DNA of 64,000 nucleotides from Galbula dea. Lineage: Eukaryota > Chordata > Aves > Piciformes > Galbulidae. Shown here one piece after another: positions 26,356 through 39,450 of the stretch. The position numbers and the translations under genes are program-made. The stretch covers positions 930,001 to 994,000 of the forward strand of contig VWZX01006814.1 of the NCBI GenBank assembly GCA_013399015.1. Reading direction: 5' to 3'. The stretch's first letter is position 1. Each line of letters opens with the position of its first letter. The notes under the pieces were generated by a model. That model ran no database searches. It worked only from the letters and a program-made list of their open reading frames with translations, and had not been told where the DNA came from.

Positions 26356-26361
26356 CCATAC
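26356..26361 (-). promoter_or_regulatory. SORCS1: Splice donor of the SORCS1 exon
   Basis: The minus strand reads TTTGGAG then gtatgg, so the exon ends in AG and the intron starts with GT and has G at +5. This matches the U1 consensus well and leaves the reading frame in phase 2. Confidence 0.8.
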
Positions 26362-26429
26362 CTCCAAAGAGAGCTCTCTGTGATGCTTCCCAGGTTGTAG
26401 TCATATAGTTTTGTCAAAATTAGAATCAC
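26362..26429 (-). CDS. SORCS1: SORCS1 exon (probably exon 2), start of the VPS10P domain
   Basis: This is a 68-bp internal coding exon of a sortilin-family type I membrane receptor that sorts neuronal cargo such as APP and neurotrophin and glutamate receptors. Read on the minus strand it enters in phase 0 and leaves in phase 2. It encodes 22 codons, VILILTKLYDYN followed by LGSITESSLW, plus the first two bases (AG) of an Arg codon. This stretch is the first strands of the ten-bladed VPS10P beta-propeller; the SSLWR end is the blade motif that precedes a Ser-Thr-Asp turn in the next exon. A pyrimidine-rich acceptor ending in ttgccttcag and a donor AG|gtatgg flank it exactly. The Tyr in YDYN and the Ile in GSIT fit SorCS1 as I recall it, whereas SorCS3 has Phe and Val there. 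SorCS1 or SorCS3 is near certain and SorCS1 is favoured. The exon number comes from the human gene layout and is an inference. Confidence 0.87.
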
Positions 26430-26462
26430 CTGAAGGCAAAAGAAGAAATCATGGTTAGTCTC
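26430..26462 (-). promoter_or_regulatory. SORCS1: Splice acceptor and branch site of the SORCS1 exon
   Basis: On the minus strand the exon is preceded by the tract tttcttcttttgccttcag, which is almost pure pyrimidine with an AG at 26430-26431. A CTAAC branch consensus lies at 26454-26458, inside gactaaccat. The likely branch adenosine is at 26455, 26 nt before the first exon base, which is the usual distance. No other AG lies between branch site and acceptor. The motifs are seen directly; their use in splicing is inferred. Confidence 0.75.
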
Positions 26463-26879
26463 AAACAATTACATTCTCTTAAAACTGAAACGACCCCAGG
26501 GAGAGCTTAGGATTCCTTTAATGGGTGCTTAATATAATTGAATGAATTGTTAAAAACGTTTGTCTACACTGACATGGGAAGTATTTGCAGAGATGTATGT
26601 TGAGCCAATCAGACTTTTTCTTGCTCAGCTCCTTGGCATATCAACAGGTTCTTCCCTTAACCCCAGGAGGCACAGTGCAGTGGTAAGGAGCTGACATGCT
26701 AGATAATTTCAGGATACAAGGTGAGATCTGCTATATGCTGTAGAAGCAGTGATTACTTTCTCCTCTCACACTGAAACTGTTGGTCATTTTCACAGCTGTG
26801 GTGCACAGATAACCCACTGGCCTGTCTCCAGTCAAAGTCTTTTTGGTTTTAGCAGATGATATAACACAAGCAAATAACC

Positions 26880-27112
26880 ACCAGTTTTGGCCTGAAAGAT
26901 TCAGGAAAAAAATCTCCATAAGGAAACAGTTAAACACTGGAACAGACTACCCAGAACATCTGTAAACCTTCCATACTTGGAGGTTTTAAAGACATGGCTA
27001 GATAGTCATTGCTGACCCAATATATAGCTGGTCATAACCCTGCTTTGAGTAAAAGGTAGAACAAGGAACCTGCAAATGTCTCTAACAACCAACATACCTA
27101 TGACTTCAGTGA
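26880..27112 (+). mobile_element. Old, diverged CR1 LINE 3' fragment
   Basis: The words gattcaggaaaaaaatctcc, aaacactggaacagactac, ccatacttggaggttttaa, agacatggctagatagtc, gctggtcataaccctgcttt and a decayed tail caaatgtctctaacaaccaa follow the CR1 order (attaggaaaaatttctt, cactggaacaggctgcc, ccttggaggttttcaagac, gctggtgat..cctgctttga, gaggtcccttccaacc). Divergence is much higher than in the copies at 24 kb or 62 kb, so this is an older insertion. It sits about 450 bp upstream of the SORCS1 exon in transcript order. Confidence 0.75.
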
Positions 27113-27959
27113 AAAATTTTAGATTTAGCCAGAGTAGAAGGAATTGTATTAGCTGTTCTGGTAAACAGCTATTTCCTCCTGCCAAAACAGACACTTGTAA
27201 AATAAAATTACTTACTGGGGGGGGAAAGCAATTTTAGCAAAAAGAATTCCCAGCAAAGCATTTCAGCCTGCTCTTTTGTTATTGTCTTAAAATAATTTCT
27301 GACTTTCAAGATGATGGAATCCCTTAACAAGACCTACATTTGGGACAAACTACCAGACCATTACTACTGCTACCAATTTATTTTGCATTTCTCCCTGCCA
27401 AGTTGCCATGTATCTTACCCTCCTCTCTATCCTGTTAAACTCACAGTAAATTAAAGAGGTGCAACTTTTCTTATCTGACAAAAACCTTGATCTATACACT
27501 TCTTATTTTCAGAGGCTCACAGATACACATCACTCTGCTCCCTTGATAACATTGCCAACTTCAACCAATTTGGCACAGAAGCAAAGGACTGGAGAAAATT
27601 CAGTCCCTATAAGCCTTGTGCAAGCTAGCACCAGTATAGCAGAGAAATAGCCATGTGATTGCTTGCACCAGAGGAGAGGAACAGTCCTCACCACTGCCCT
27701 TTCCTAAACCAGCCACACCAGGAACTGTCTCCTTACAAAACACCCAGAATGTGAGACAGAGCAGAAAAAGCAGTGATGTGGGAATTGAGTCCATAAGATA
27801 GCACGCAGTTACTGCAGCAGAGGAACAAACAGGGGACAGAGCACACACATCTGACAGACATTTGTTTCTACAGCACAACTCTGTTAAATCCTTCATAGCA
27901 TGGAGAAAGGATGCCCAGACCATTTCCTGTCATCATGAACACAAGTCATGTGTAGCTGA

Positions 27960-29060
27960 TGGGGAAGACAGGAGAGAGGCACCTGAAAAAAACCAGGAGT
28001 TTACCAGGGCTAACCATCATCAAACACCCTCCAGAAGAAAAGCAGCATCCCTTATTATCTGTTCCCATTTCATGTCCCACCTCCCACTATGCCCACTTAT
28101 GGCTTTACGTTCAAAATGAGAGCCTCATCCTACTATCCATAAATAACTGGCTGCAAATTCAGGCTATTAAAATCCAAACCCTCTCAGGCAGAAGACAAGG
28201 CAGGGGAAAGACACCTCAACAACTTACCTCAGTGACACCACACAAACAGCTCTGCTAAGAAATGCAGACTATTGGAGAGTGTCCCCTGAGAGGTGCCTGA
28301 TGCCCAGCGCTGCACCTAACCTACCTCCCTCCCAGCAGGGTATGGGGACAGGCCATGGTTGCAAACCATACAAGGCTGGCTGACAGCCAGCACTGCCCTT
28401 TGCTCTGACGTATGTGTGAAGCCTGTTCATGGCAGGACAGATGGAAGTCCTCCTGAGCCCTGAGCAGAGACCGGGGGCCTGCCCCAAAGCTTCCCCCAGC
28501 CTGGCCCTGGACTCCTACCTAACCTCCCAGTTTGTTCCTGGATCCCAACTTCTTCAGTGTCTCCCTCACATTTTCCCTTGCAAGCCCTTTCCCACAGCCC
28601 TGTAGCAGCAAGCCAACCCAATCTCCTCCAGGTGCCCTCATCACCAACTCCTAAGCCCACCAGATCCCCCAGCAACACCTACCCTGACAACTGTGCACCA
28701 ATTAATGGTGAACCCAACTCTCTAAGTATCATGCCCCCCTGAAATAGCCCTGAGACGACTCCTGCCTGCCTTGACCTGACAGTCAGAGGACAACATGCAT
28801 CCTCCCAGCTACGTTAAGGGCGATTCACACCATGACCCTTCCTCTGCTCCCCAGGTCGCCTTGACATGGATATCCCCTGCTGCTCCCCAAAACACACATC
28901 TCCACTGCGGTCCAGGAGGTGCTTCCCTCTAGTCTGGAGGGTCCCTCTTTGAAGAGAAAGCCAACGTGTGAAGAGTCAGCCAAGGCATCAGATGGCAGAG
29001 CTGCAGCAGGCACATATGCTTCACAAATGCTTGTGCCAATTAGGGCTTTGTAAGTGCTAG
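27960..29060. other. GC-rich block within the upstream intron
   Basis: Base composition shifts visibly here. Many lines between about 28260 and 29000 are C-rich on the plus strand (ccggggcctgccccaaagc style stretches, ccctggactcctacc), against AT-rich surroundings. CpG dinucleotides are present but sparse, by eye about ten in 700 bases, so this does not look like a CpG island. Overlapping open frames on both strands have no recognised domain and no convincing splice pair. It could be an ancient GC-rich insertion, a regulatory block or chance. Confidence 0.5.
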
Positions 29061-32000
29061 ATTTCAATTTCCACTCTCTCAGGAATGCTTACTGGTGATA
29101 GCAGTGCAGCTGTCTGTTCCAGATACAGAACTGTGTCACTGCCATCCCTCACAGCACCCTCTGAATAGGTCTATAAATTCCCTACTTAAAAAAAAAAACA
29201 AACAAATAAAAATTAAGGGGGGAGAAAAAGGAAGGGATGTGCACATGAAGCCTTTCTGAATAACAGCTCTCCTGATGAAAGGTAGCAGTGAACTGAATGA
29301 GGTTCAGCAGCAGCCTGTGTGCAGACCTGCTTGGACACCTCCACTGATGTAGAGGAGTTGCCCATGCCCTCGGCTTCAAGCCAACCTTGGATCTGCAAGC
29401 AGGTGGACAGTTCCTTATATCTTTATCCAGGCCATGTTATCTTCTTCCGACTCTTCTGCTTGCCAGATGAATCAGAGATGTAAATGAGCAACAAATATTT
29501 TCCCTATTAAATGTTTTGACATCTGGTAATTTTAGAAGCAGACCTGAAGAACTGAGTACAGAATACTGGGAAGAGTAAATAGGAAAAACTAGAGGGTTTT
29601 CCCCCATTCTTTGCCACTGGCTGCTGTAATCTTGGGGAGGATCAGACACTTTCCCTACGTGTAAAGCCCAAGAATTAGAATTTTTGTGGGATACTAAGAT
29701 TAACAGTGTATAATTACAGGTGCTAAGCAGGCTGAGAACTGTTTTTCACTTATTATTTAGAATTTTACTTTTTTCCAACTGAAGACAATTCCATTGAGAG
29801 CTTTCATCTCCCCACTTGAGGAAAAATTGTAATTGACATCCCCAAAATAATGTGAAATGATAACAAATAAGTGGCAATATGAGAAATCAAAATATTTCAG
29901 TTCCAGAGAGCAGAAATGTCTCTTCTTTTTTCTTATCTTAGAAATTTCAGTAATACCCACACAATCTTACAGTGCTTTATTTTTTGGAATTGATGATGGA
30001 GGGGGAGAGGAAGGAGAAAAAGGCTGCATTCCATCATGTTTCTTTTCGATATAACTTTAACAATTCTTCTGCAGAGGCATCCCTGGATCCAGCCAACTAC
30101 GCATGCTAGTTACAGACCAGCTACATCTAGAACTCTACATAATATTGCTATAACCTGGCTTTTTAGTAAGTTTAGGGCAAAATCTTAACATTCAACATTT
30201 ACAAGCTAATATTTACGTTAAACACCATGCTGTGGCATACATCTGCACAAGTCTGTTAGGTAATAGCTTAGATATCTCTACTTGGTGCAGATACCCTATT
30301 TCCAAAACACACAAGGGTTTTCCTGTAGGAAGCAGTCTCATTTTTGCAGACCTGTAACAGCTCCTGAATATCTCTAAGTGTAATCTCTGGTTTAAGTAGT
30401 CTTCTTGCATCATTTACTGTGGCTCAAATACTAGCAATAGATCTGAAAACATATGTGCAAAAGAAACAAGTCATTGGGCAGAAAATTAGTTTTTTCTGCC
30501 CTAGAGTTCAGTAATTTCTTTTCCTCTTTGAAATGATATTTCAATAACCTATTCAAGGTCATGGATTTTGGTTATATTTACTTCTTCAGAAAACATCTCA
30601 TTCGCTGTCTTGTTTCTTTGTTATTTACCCTGCAAAACTTAGTTCATGTTTCAGATTGTTTCTTTTCTGTTTTGTTTGGGTTTTCTTCATCCCCCCCCTG
30701 TGGCTGTCACTATGCAGTACTGAGGAGCCTAATGAATAGAGACATGCATATTATATTGTTCTAAATGTCAGAATAGGGGCTGTGCAAACAGTAATGAAAT
30801 GAAAAATATTGTCTCGCTTTTTTTTTTCCTTCTTTTGTTTTTACTTTCTGGAACTGTGTTTTTCTCCCTTCTTTACCACTTACCAACCAATGCAAGCTAA
30901 CAAGTGCAAGAAGAAAAGAACAAATAAACCAGATATACAATGAAAAGGAGCTGAAAATCCAATCTTATGACTACTCTGTTGTGAATATAGATAACCCTCA
31001 CTACTGCATAGAAATGCAAAGCTTCAGAAAGTCAGTTCTTCATTAGGATTAGCAGCTGAAGTGGGTTATATTGCCATAATAGAGAAGGAGAAGGAGGCAC
31101 AAAACTGCACTTTTACATTGACTCACAGAAAAAGGTATTTGACCCTGGGTTTACCACATACCCAGTAAATGCATTGACCATGAGGTATAGCACTAAAAAT
31201 GTTTTATTTTCAATACTTATACAAAGTGGAAAAGCCTCAGCAGGCAAGAAATGGATAGAAGGCTTGGTCAGTCAGCATCTTGCCTGGGAAAAGACCCTGA
31301 CAAAAGAGGTATTTAAATCTGGCTCACCCCTCTCCCAAAGGAAACCAGTTCCCAGTGGCTATTCTAGGAATGACAAAGTATTCACACCTTGGGCATCATT
31401 ATCTTTCTTAAAACTGAACTAGCATTTTTAGGAAAATGTACTTTGTTAAACACTTCTGATCTGTGATTGCTTTTTAAGGCTTAGGACAAAAAGGCCTATC
31501 TATAGGTTCCAAGATGGCAATCGGTGGCTGGGTAGAAGACACTGCTCTTTGAATTTTTCCAGTTTAGTCCCTCAGAGGCTCTTTGCTATCTTGAGAGAAA
31601 TTCTAAGGTAAACATAGCTAAATTGTTCCCACACCTATCTTGGTTCATGTTCAACTGGTCCATTCTGCGTCAGCTGCATCCTTCCTTGCACTTCTGACTC
31701 AGGTTTAGTACTGGCTTAAATTTTTGTCTTGCCCTTGTTTTCAGACACTCTACAAATGCACCTAGCAAGGCTCCCACAGAGTATTGGCCAAAGTTCATCC
31801 TTTACTGCAGTGCAAGTTCCAAATGCAATGCAAGGATTACCTTTTTTCTAGGGAAGAAAAGTCGAGTTAAAATACTTGGTATCATCAAACAGTGCTGAAC
31901 TAACTGGAGAAGGGAGTGAACAAAAGCCTGCACACTGCTGCTGATCAGATTTGTAACACATTGGGAAGGAAGTGACAGGCTATGCTCTCTGGCTGTGTAA

Positions 32001-35000
32001 CTCATCTGCTGCTAATGATGTGTGTCAGAAAGCAAGCAAGCCCACATGGAGCTATCTTGTGCCACAGATACACAGAAACCAGCACCTGAGCCAGCTAATA
32101 GCATACTAGGTCAGGGATCTGTAACACTTTGCACCACTCACTGACAATTACAAATTTACTCCTGGGAGCATTACATGAGCACTATGTTAAAACACGTCCA
32201 TACTTATTCAAGCCACGCTAAACAAGGACGTGGACTGGAACAACTTGCATTTGAGGATTGATCACCAGTATTAAAGACCCACTACGCAAACTGCTCTGTG
32301 ATAACCCAACAATCTCATTTACACCAACAACACTCTCGTGTACCAGCTGTACTCTCACCACCAGAGCCAGGTCCTCTCTACAAATGTTTTCCACTTTACA
32401 CAGCACAAGAGGATATTAAATACAAGCAAACACCTTTTATAGCTCCATGGTAATAGAGATTTTTCAAACAGAACCCCACAATAAAATTTTTAAAGCTGTT
32501 CACTATAACTTTTCAGACCAATTTCTACAGTCTTACCTCTAGACTGACCTAAAACTATGCCAGAAAGGTTGGCCCTACAATATTCAAGTCTTGATTTAAA
32601 AATTGCAAGAGGCCTTTGCTTATTGAAAGCAAAAACTGTACCTCTGCTTGAATGTTTTCAGACTTGCATTTATGTTTGCATTTGTTTCAGTCAGGACTGC
32701 AGCTGTCCTGGGATAAGCCACAAGACTAAAAAACATTTAGTTTATAGCTCACTTTTCTGACTTTCACACCACCAGCTCTCAGCATTACTTGCATACACAC
32801 TGCTCTCTACACAACATTTTGTTGAACTCATCTGAAAGCAATGTAAATGGTATATTTGATAAAATATTTCTAATATCTGACTTCAAACTATTTACAGTAG
32901 CTTTCTGAATCAGTTTGAGAATCAGTTTCTTCTGCAGACTGTTAGTGCACTGACCAGACATCTCCATTTGACCACTGAAGCCCCAGTAAATAAAAGGAAG
33001 GTTCCCCCCTCCCTGTCACCCAATCCTTCCAACCCAATGAAAGCATTTAGGATGCTACTCTGTTCTCACTACTTCTCCAGCGCCACAGATTTCTGTCTCA
33101 AGCAACAGCCTTAGAAGCATATTGATTTCCAGCACAGGAAAACTGAGATGGGCCTTCATGAACTCCAGCATTAGTCCTGTATTAGAACTAATAACCTGAT
33201 AGAAAGCTTCTAGTTTCAGTCATGTGCCAGTTACAGACTCTACACTACAATCTGATCTTCAGAGCGTGCCACAATTTGAGAAGACTCGCAAGTTTTCTCT
33301 CTCCTGTGGTGCTCTCCACTCATGCAAGGAGCATCCAGCACATATCCAGACCTCATAAGCAGTTTAGCTGCTCTTTTGTTATAAGCTGCAAATGTTTAGG
33401 CATAGGGACTGTCTCATACAGGCACAGAACACAAAATAAACCAAAATTTTATTAATAAGGTGTTGCAACATATCCAGCTATGTAAAAATGGTAACGGTGT
33501 AACTATTCATTACAAAACTCTGCTGATGAAACTGTCACATTGCTTTCTAATTGGAAGGAGAGAAACAAATATCCAGCTGCAATTAAGGCAGTTTACGTAC
33601 ACCTCAATGTGCAGAGATTCATGAATCCCTTATTAAACTCTAGAGATCCTTTTCCATTGCCTGCTTAGCAGGAGTATAAGTCAAAAACAAAGAAGCATTA
33701 AATTCGGTTTCCACAAGCTTGTTGGTTTGCTATAATTCAGCAGGAAACTAGAAGACTTGTTTTCTTACACAGGTTTTAATAAACCATGTTTCTCAGAGTA
33801 GACTGCAGTTTTGGGGAGTATGCACCATTCAATCAAAAACTGGAAATAACTGGGCAACACCTATCTGTTCCCTTCATCTCTATCTTCCCAATACAGCACA
33901 GAACTCTAGGACTGGAAGAAACAGGGGGAACACAACCAGAACACAGAAATAGTCTCAATGAGCTCTTTCGTGAGGCAGCTATATGAGGAAACATTTTCAA
34001 ATAAATTTGCAAGACGACTGAATAATTCATGACTGAGATTTTTTCAGGCTGCTCATGAATAAAAGAGACAAACTTGAGAGAACTCATTATTTGGGGCAAA
34101 TTACTTGTACAAATCTTGTTCTTTGTAGTATTATTATTTAGCAATTTTATACCAGTCAGCAAGTATCACGGTCTCTAACAACTATGCCAGAACAAAGAGA
34201 AATGGAGAACTGAAGACTTTGTGATTTGCTTTCTACTTGGACTGCAGACCAACAGGCTTCCATACATAAACACATCAGCAGCCAAAGGAAATGATAGAAA
34301 GTGTGACGACTGAGAAGAACAGCAACATGGTTACATAGCTAGACTACTAACTCAGTATTTCACCACAGTCTTTGTTATGAAGAATCCATAAAGGAAAAAT
34401 ACCTTCATTTTTCTGCATCCTTTGATGGACAGAAAAAGTTTCATATTGCCAACTATCCAACCTGTGATAGAAGGCGATAGCAGAAGTTGAGAGAAAACAT
34501 TAAAAATTTTCTATGCAGAGGGTGATGCTTCCCCTTATTAACTTTCAGAAATAGGCAAATTACACTCTTCCTAATCCAAAAACTATTATTATCCCTAACA
34601 AAAAAAATGATTAGAGAAAGCAAGCAAGGATGATCAAAGACATGGAATGGCCTTTTTTAAAGTGAGAAATTTCTCCAACTCACAATCCAAGAAAGAAACA
34701 GCAAAGAAGATATGAAAGACATTTGTAAAGCCACAATAGTCCCAAATTGATGATTCATTATTTTTCAGTACACAAGACCTAGAACAGTAAGTGAAACTGG
34801 GAGGGCTCAGTCCTTCCTACAGTATTTTGCAGATACTGAAAAACTGATGTCAGGTCAAGGGGAGACAGAAGTTCAGGGAAGAGATGTGCACTGTGGTCAA
34901 TTACATACATAAAAATGTATCTAAGCACAATGTTTGTGCAAGTTTTCCCAAACATGCAATTTTAGCCACTGCTGGAGAAGGAATATGCCCCAACATGACA

Positions 35001-36880
35001 ATTCTTTTATTCATGTAGCTAACATAGGTAGCTTTAGTCCTTATGAATTTTTCTTACTCTGTTAACAGTTAATATTTTTGGCATCTATAAAAACCATCTG
35101 TAGACAAGAAATTAAACGTTTGCCAAACACGGATATTAGTATTTCCTTTCTTAGTCTCATATAATTGAATCAGTAGAGCAAGATGTATGGCAGTTTCTAT
35201 TATACTCAGACTACACGGGTCGCTGGCATGGTGACAACTTCAAGAGAAGATAACAATACAAATTATAATAGAGGCAAAATCTTTTAAAGGTAGCCCCAGT
35301 CTTCATTCAGTGAGAATCTGTTTCGTGGAAACATTTCCGAGTAGCTCCACATAGACTTCCAGTGGCAGAAGCAGGCGGGAAAGAGGGGAAGGAGGACAAA
35401 ACCAAGCCAAAATACTGCCTGTCATCTTGAAATGTTTTAATACAAAGGCAGATAGTTAAGAAAGAGACAAGGATTCATTTCAGAAGACAAAAGGTGTCAA
35501 GAGAATCGATTACACGCTATAATTGCATTGATGCTTAAAAGTCATTAGCATGAGAGCTCTGTGCACATTTCAACAGGGAAATGCAGTCTTCTGTTTATTC
35601 TTTACACTGAATACCCACACAGGCCTTTGGGGGATTATTTCAGAATTAAGACCAGAGAAGGGGTAAAGCCCTAAACTACTTGAAATGAATTTTTTTTCCT
35701 CTTACACCTTATTATATTCACTGACAATCAGCAGCTCATGCTTGAATATGCAGTTACTGTCAGTGATTTAGAGTGGACACCCAGAAAGGTGAAAAGGTCA
35801 ACTTGGAGAAAAGCACTAAGCTGTTCTGTGCCTGGCCTGCTCTCAGGCTTGCTATTGAAGCAGAGACATTCCAGAGGATCTAGGCTCTGCAAACGGACAA
35901 AGATTCTAAGTGCTAAGAAGCCACTTCTGAAGCAAATTTGGAAAGCCTGCACATATCAACAAGCAAAAATTTGTTTCTGACTTGTTTCTCAGACACCTAA
36001 TCATATGTGCAAAATAGCTCTCCATCATAGACACTGCTGGAAAGCAGCATACCATACTCTCAGAAAAAGAGGGAGCATGCAAGAAGAGACTTTATGAAAA
36101 CATGCCACTCAGCCATTAGAAACCTACTTTGCAAGCTATATTTATGGTGCTGCCTTCTTGGTTATGTTCCAGACGTTTCTGAAGGACTCAAAAATACCCA
36201 TTAACTCCAAACACAGAGTATTTCCGAAACCAGTAATCCAGGCCTTCACTTGAATGTAATTCACCAGAGTGTCCAAAGAAAGAATGAAGAGGAAAAATAA
36301 GACAAAAGGCAAGAAAGTTGAGAAAGGCTGAAAGATCTTTCCTTGGGAAAGGAACCATGTTCTAGGGGAAGACTGGGAATGGGGGGATATATGTAACCAA
36401 AAAAGTGGGATTCATGTGGTATATACAATACATAGATTGCTTACTCTGGAGCTCACCACAGAATATAGAAGTGAAAAATTAGCATGTAATGAATATTTTA
36501 TTCAGCACTGTACTGTTGTTTAAACAATGCTTTCATGAAAGCAATGTGTATTCAAGCAATAAATCACTGTTTAGCACTCCATCACAAGCAAGAGATACTA
36601 CTTGACAGAATTATTGAGTGATGTTACATGGCCACAAGGCTATTACAGAGATAAGGATGATGTCCTTGAATAATAGACTATGTCCCTCTTACCCTAGGGG
36701 AGAAATTGAATCTTTAGAGTAAAGCTTTAACCCTGGGGCAGTAGGGTTAGTGAAAGATATTACCATAAGTGCCTTTCATCTTCAGGTCCCCAAATTGCCT
36801 TGAAAACTCTAATTGATCAACCTTAACAACACCTCTGTGTTGGTTTTATTAAAAGCATCAAGCATGTAGAGTCTGAGTGA

Positions 36881-36943
36881 GTTTATTTGGTGTTTTGTGT
36901 GTTTGGGGTTTTTTTTGTTTTGTTTGTTGGGGTTTTTTTGGTC
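36881..36943. repeat. G/T-rich low-complexity tract
   Basis: The plus strand reads tttatttggtgttttgtgtg, tttggggttttttttgttt and tgtttgttggggttttttt, with two G4 runs. It resembles the tracts at 20.4 kb and 25.1 kb in composition, without a fixed unit. Confidence 0.8.
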
Positions 36944-37136
36944 TCTGATGAACTCCTAGGTCTTAACTCTTGATATCATTCTTCTCTGTCCTTTAATGCA
37001 TGGAGAGCTGGACTTCATAAGGTCTTAATCTGCTCTAACTTTAAATCATTGCTTCCACCCTGTCTAGCTCTAACAGAGCATGAGTCAAATTAAAGCTTTC
37101 TGTTCCCCTTGTCACAGTTTGAGACCCTAAAAATAG

Positions 37137-37283
37137 ATTCATAGAATGGCTCAGGTTGGAAGGGACCTTAAAGATCATTTAGTTCCAACCCCCCTGACAT
37201 GGGCAGAGATGCCAATCATTAGACCAGGTCGCCCAGGGCCACATCCAGCCTGGCCTTGAACACCGCCAAGGATGGGGCATCCA
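37137..37283 (-). mobile_element. CR1 LINE, 3' end fragment
   Basis: The antisense tail gattcatagaatggctcagg, ttggaagggaccttaaagat, catttagttccaaccccc, tgacatgggcagagatgcc, gaccaggtcgcccagggcca, catccagcctggccttgaac and accgccaaggatggggcatc is in consensus order. The subfamily differs from the cacagaatgttagggg copies elsewhere. Confidence 0.95.
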
Positions 37284-39330
37284 CCCTTCCTGTAATCCTC
37301 CTGGTCTTTTTGCACCAACAAACACAGGAACATATACTTCAACTGATCTTTAACAGACACAAGGCATGTTTCCCAGAAACTTAGAAAACAAATAAGCTTG
37401 GTACAAAGATGATCTTTATTCAGCATAGGCTTTTGTTACACTGTGTTGGGGACACCCATTCTTCCAAACACCATTTCCCCCATAAACAGTTCTAGCATTC
37501 CCTACACATCTTACACTAACAAATGACAATAAAATATATCCCTCCATAGACAAATGTGGAAGGTCTCATCTTATGGAAAACTTGATTAACAAAGTTAAAT
37601 TAGAAATCAGTTTGCCTCAGGCCTAGGATTCAGAAAGTGCTTTATGCCTTGGCTGCCAACTCCGGTTTGGTCAGTTGTTACTCCTCAATACTGCTAAGAT
37701 GAAAAGATGTAAAATCAAGTCCTTGTATTCTCAGCTTCTCCCAAATCAGCAGAAATCTCAGGGCCAAATTCAGCACAACACTTTACTTTGTGTGTTAATC
37801 ACATGAACAACAAAACAAAGCAAGAATTTAGTGCTCTTGGTTTGCCATGAACAAATGAGACAAACCATCCATTCAGCTTGCACTCACTAGTCACCATAGT
37901 CAAGGAAGTGGGAGGAATTAGAGTAACACAGGGCTTTCTAGCATCTATGAACAGAATCAGCACTTGCTATAGAAAGAGACAGGCAGAACATAAAGACAAC
38001 TAACCTTAACTAACTGGATGTCTTTTTTACTGAAAATGTGATGAGTCCAGAACTCCAGAGAAGTGAGCCCAGTCACAAAAAGGTATTTCAGCCATCATAC
38101 AGTACATTTTTTGACATCTGAGATTTGACTGATTAAACAAGATAAGTTCAGTTCCTTGAATTCTTTCACCCACTCCAGCTGCAACAAAATATGCCAACAG
38201 CAGCTGTTTGTTATAAGCTGGAAGGCATCTTGAGACCAATTGTGATGCAAAGGTCATATTTTCCAAGCTGTTTATAGACAGTAATTTGTAAAGTTGTAAT
38301 GTGGCATGTTGTCAATAATTCAAGGTGGGAAATGGAAACAGTTAATAGGTCATCAATACTTCACTTTCCCACCTTATCTCTTTCTCCCCGAAGAGTTGTT
38401 AAGCCATGTTTCATCTAAGCAAATTCCTTGCACCTCAATGGTTTCATTTGTTTATGAAAAGAAACTTGGGATGGTAAGATGTAAGTAATCCCTTAACAGG
38501 CACCCAGGGATCATAACAGATACAAAGCGCACATTGCAGGTTTGGGATATAAATTCCTGTTAAAGGTCTATTCTCACTGGGTCTCTACATTCTATAGAGC
38601 AGGTTGATGCTGTCAGAATGAAAACTGTTGTATTTTAGCAAAGAAAAGAGCACTTAGTAAAAAACAACTTGTTAAAGAAAGCAAAACACATTCAAAGTAA
38701 GGCACTTCCCCAGTTGTTTTGGGAAAATTCAACGAACCAAAAGAACTCCTTGACATTAAAAGATGAATTACAAGTTGTTTCTTCTTCTCTTCCCCCCTTC
38801 CAATTTATATCCACCAGCTAAACATGAACCGGCTTCCTTGGCATTACCAACTCTGACAGCCAGTCAGGGCAACTCTAGTAGCAATCACAAGTATTGATAT
38901 AACAACAGTGCACAAAGCTTGCACCTTGTGAGGCTGCACCCACTTAGTGGGTCCTCTTGCTGCATTCCCACCTAGGATACCCATCAAATTAGTGCTTGTA
39001 AAACCACACTTTGGGAAACTGAGAACATCTGCTGACTTAGAGCACTGATGCAAAATTCTTCATGAAGCAGATCACACAACTCTTAAAACAGATGCATGGT
39101 TATACTCCCACAGAAAAACTAAAATTGTGTCTATTACAACAAAATAATGCCAGTGTCCCTGGTCACAAGATAGGATTCCTAGTCCATCATTTAAGAAGTC
39201 TGAAATTAGAAATGTGATCAGGAGATATGTCCACTTGAGTATGTCCACTTTCCTCTGACAAAACTGTTAACTTACTCTCCTGATCTTATCTGGAGCACAC
39301 ACACGGAAGAGTGTAACAGGACTGGAAGAG

Positions 39331-39450
39331 AATCATAGAACCATTAACATTGGAAAAGACCTCTAAGATCATTAAGTCCAACCACTGACCCAACATCACT
39401 AAGTCCACCACTAAGCCATGTTGCAAAGTGCCATGTCTATGTGGTTTTTA
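39331..39450 (-). mobile_element. CR1 LINE, 3' end fragment (third subfamily)
   Basis: The plus strand reads aatcatagaaccattaacat, tggaaaagacctctaagatc, attaagtccaaccactgacc, then aagtccaccactaagccatg and aagtgccatgtctatgtgg. This matches the CR1 subfamily whose tail has ttggaaaagacctttaagatc. It fades into a T/A-rich stretch after about 39445. Confidence 0.92.

Larger units (their letters stand above)
1..26361 (-). other. SORCS1: SORCS1 intron downstream of the exon (5' part only)
   Basis: This is non-coding DNA between the exon donor and the window edge. I looked on the minus strand for the next SORCS1 exon, which should begin by completing an Arg codon and continue STDYGTTYEKLNDKVG, and did not find it. 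The intron therefore appears to be longer than 26.3 kb. Open frames here are short, lack splice context and match no family I know. Content is CR1 fragments, one MIR-like SINE, a 58-bp tandem duplication, homopolymers (for example T14 at 13696-13709) and G/T-rich tracts, each listed separately. I see nothing functional in the stretches 261-5340, 10088-16704 (apart from the T-run) and 18333-24187 apart from one G/T tract. They are AT-rich unique sequence with stops in all frames. Confidence 0.75.

Noticed and set aside
33895..33945. Short CR1-like word (agaactctaggactggaag)
   Set aside because: Only one short block resembles a LINE tail and the flanks do not continue the consensus.
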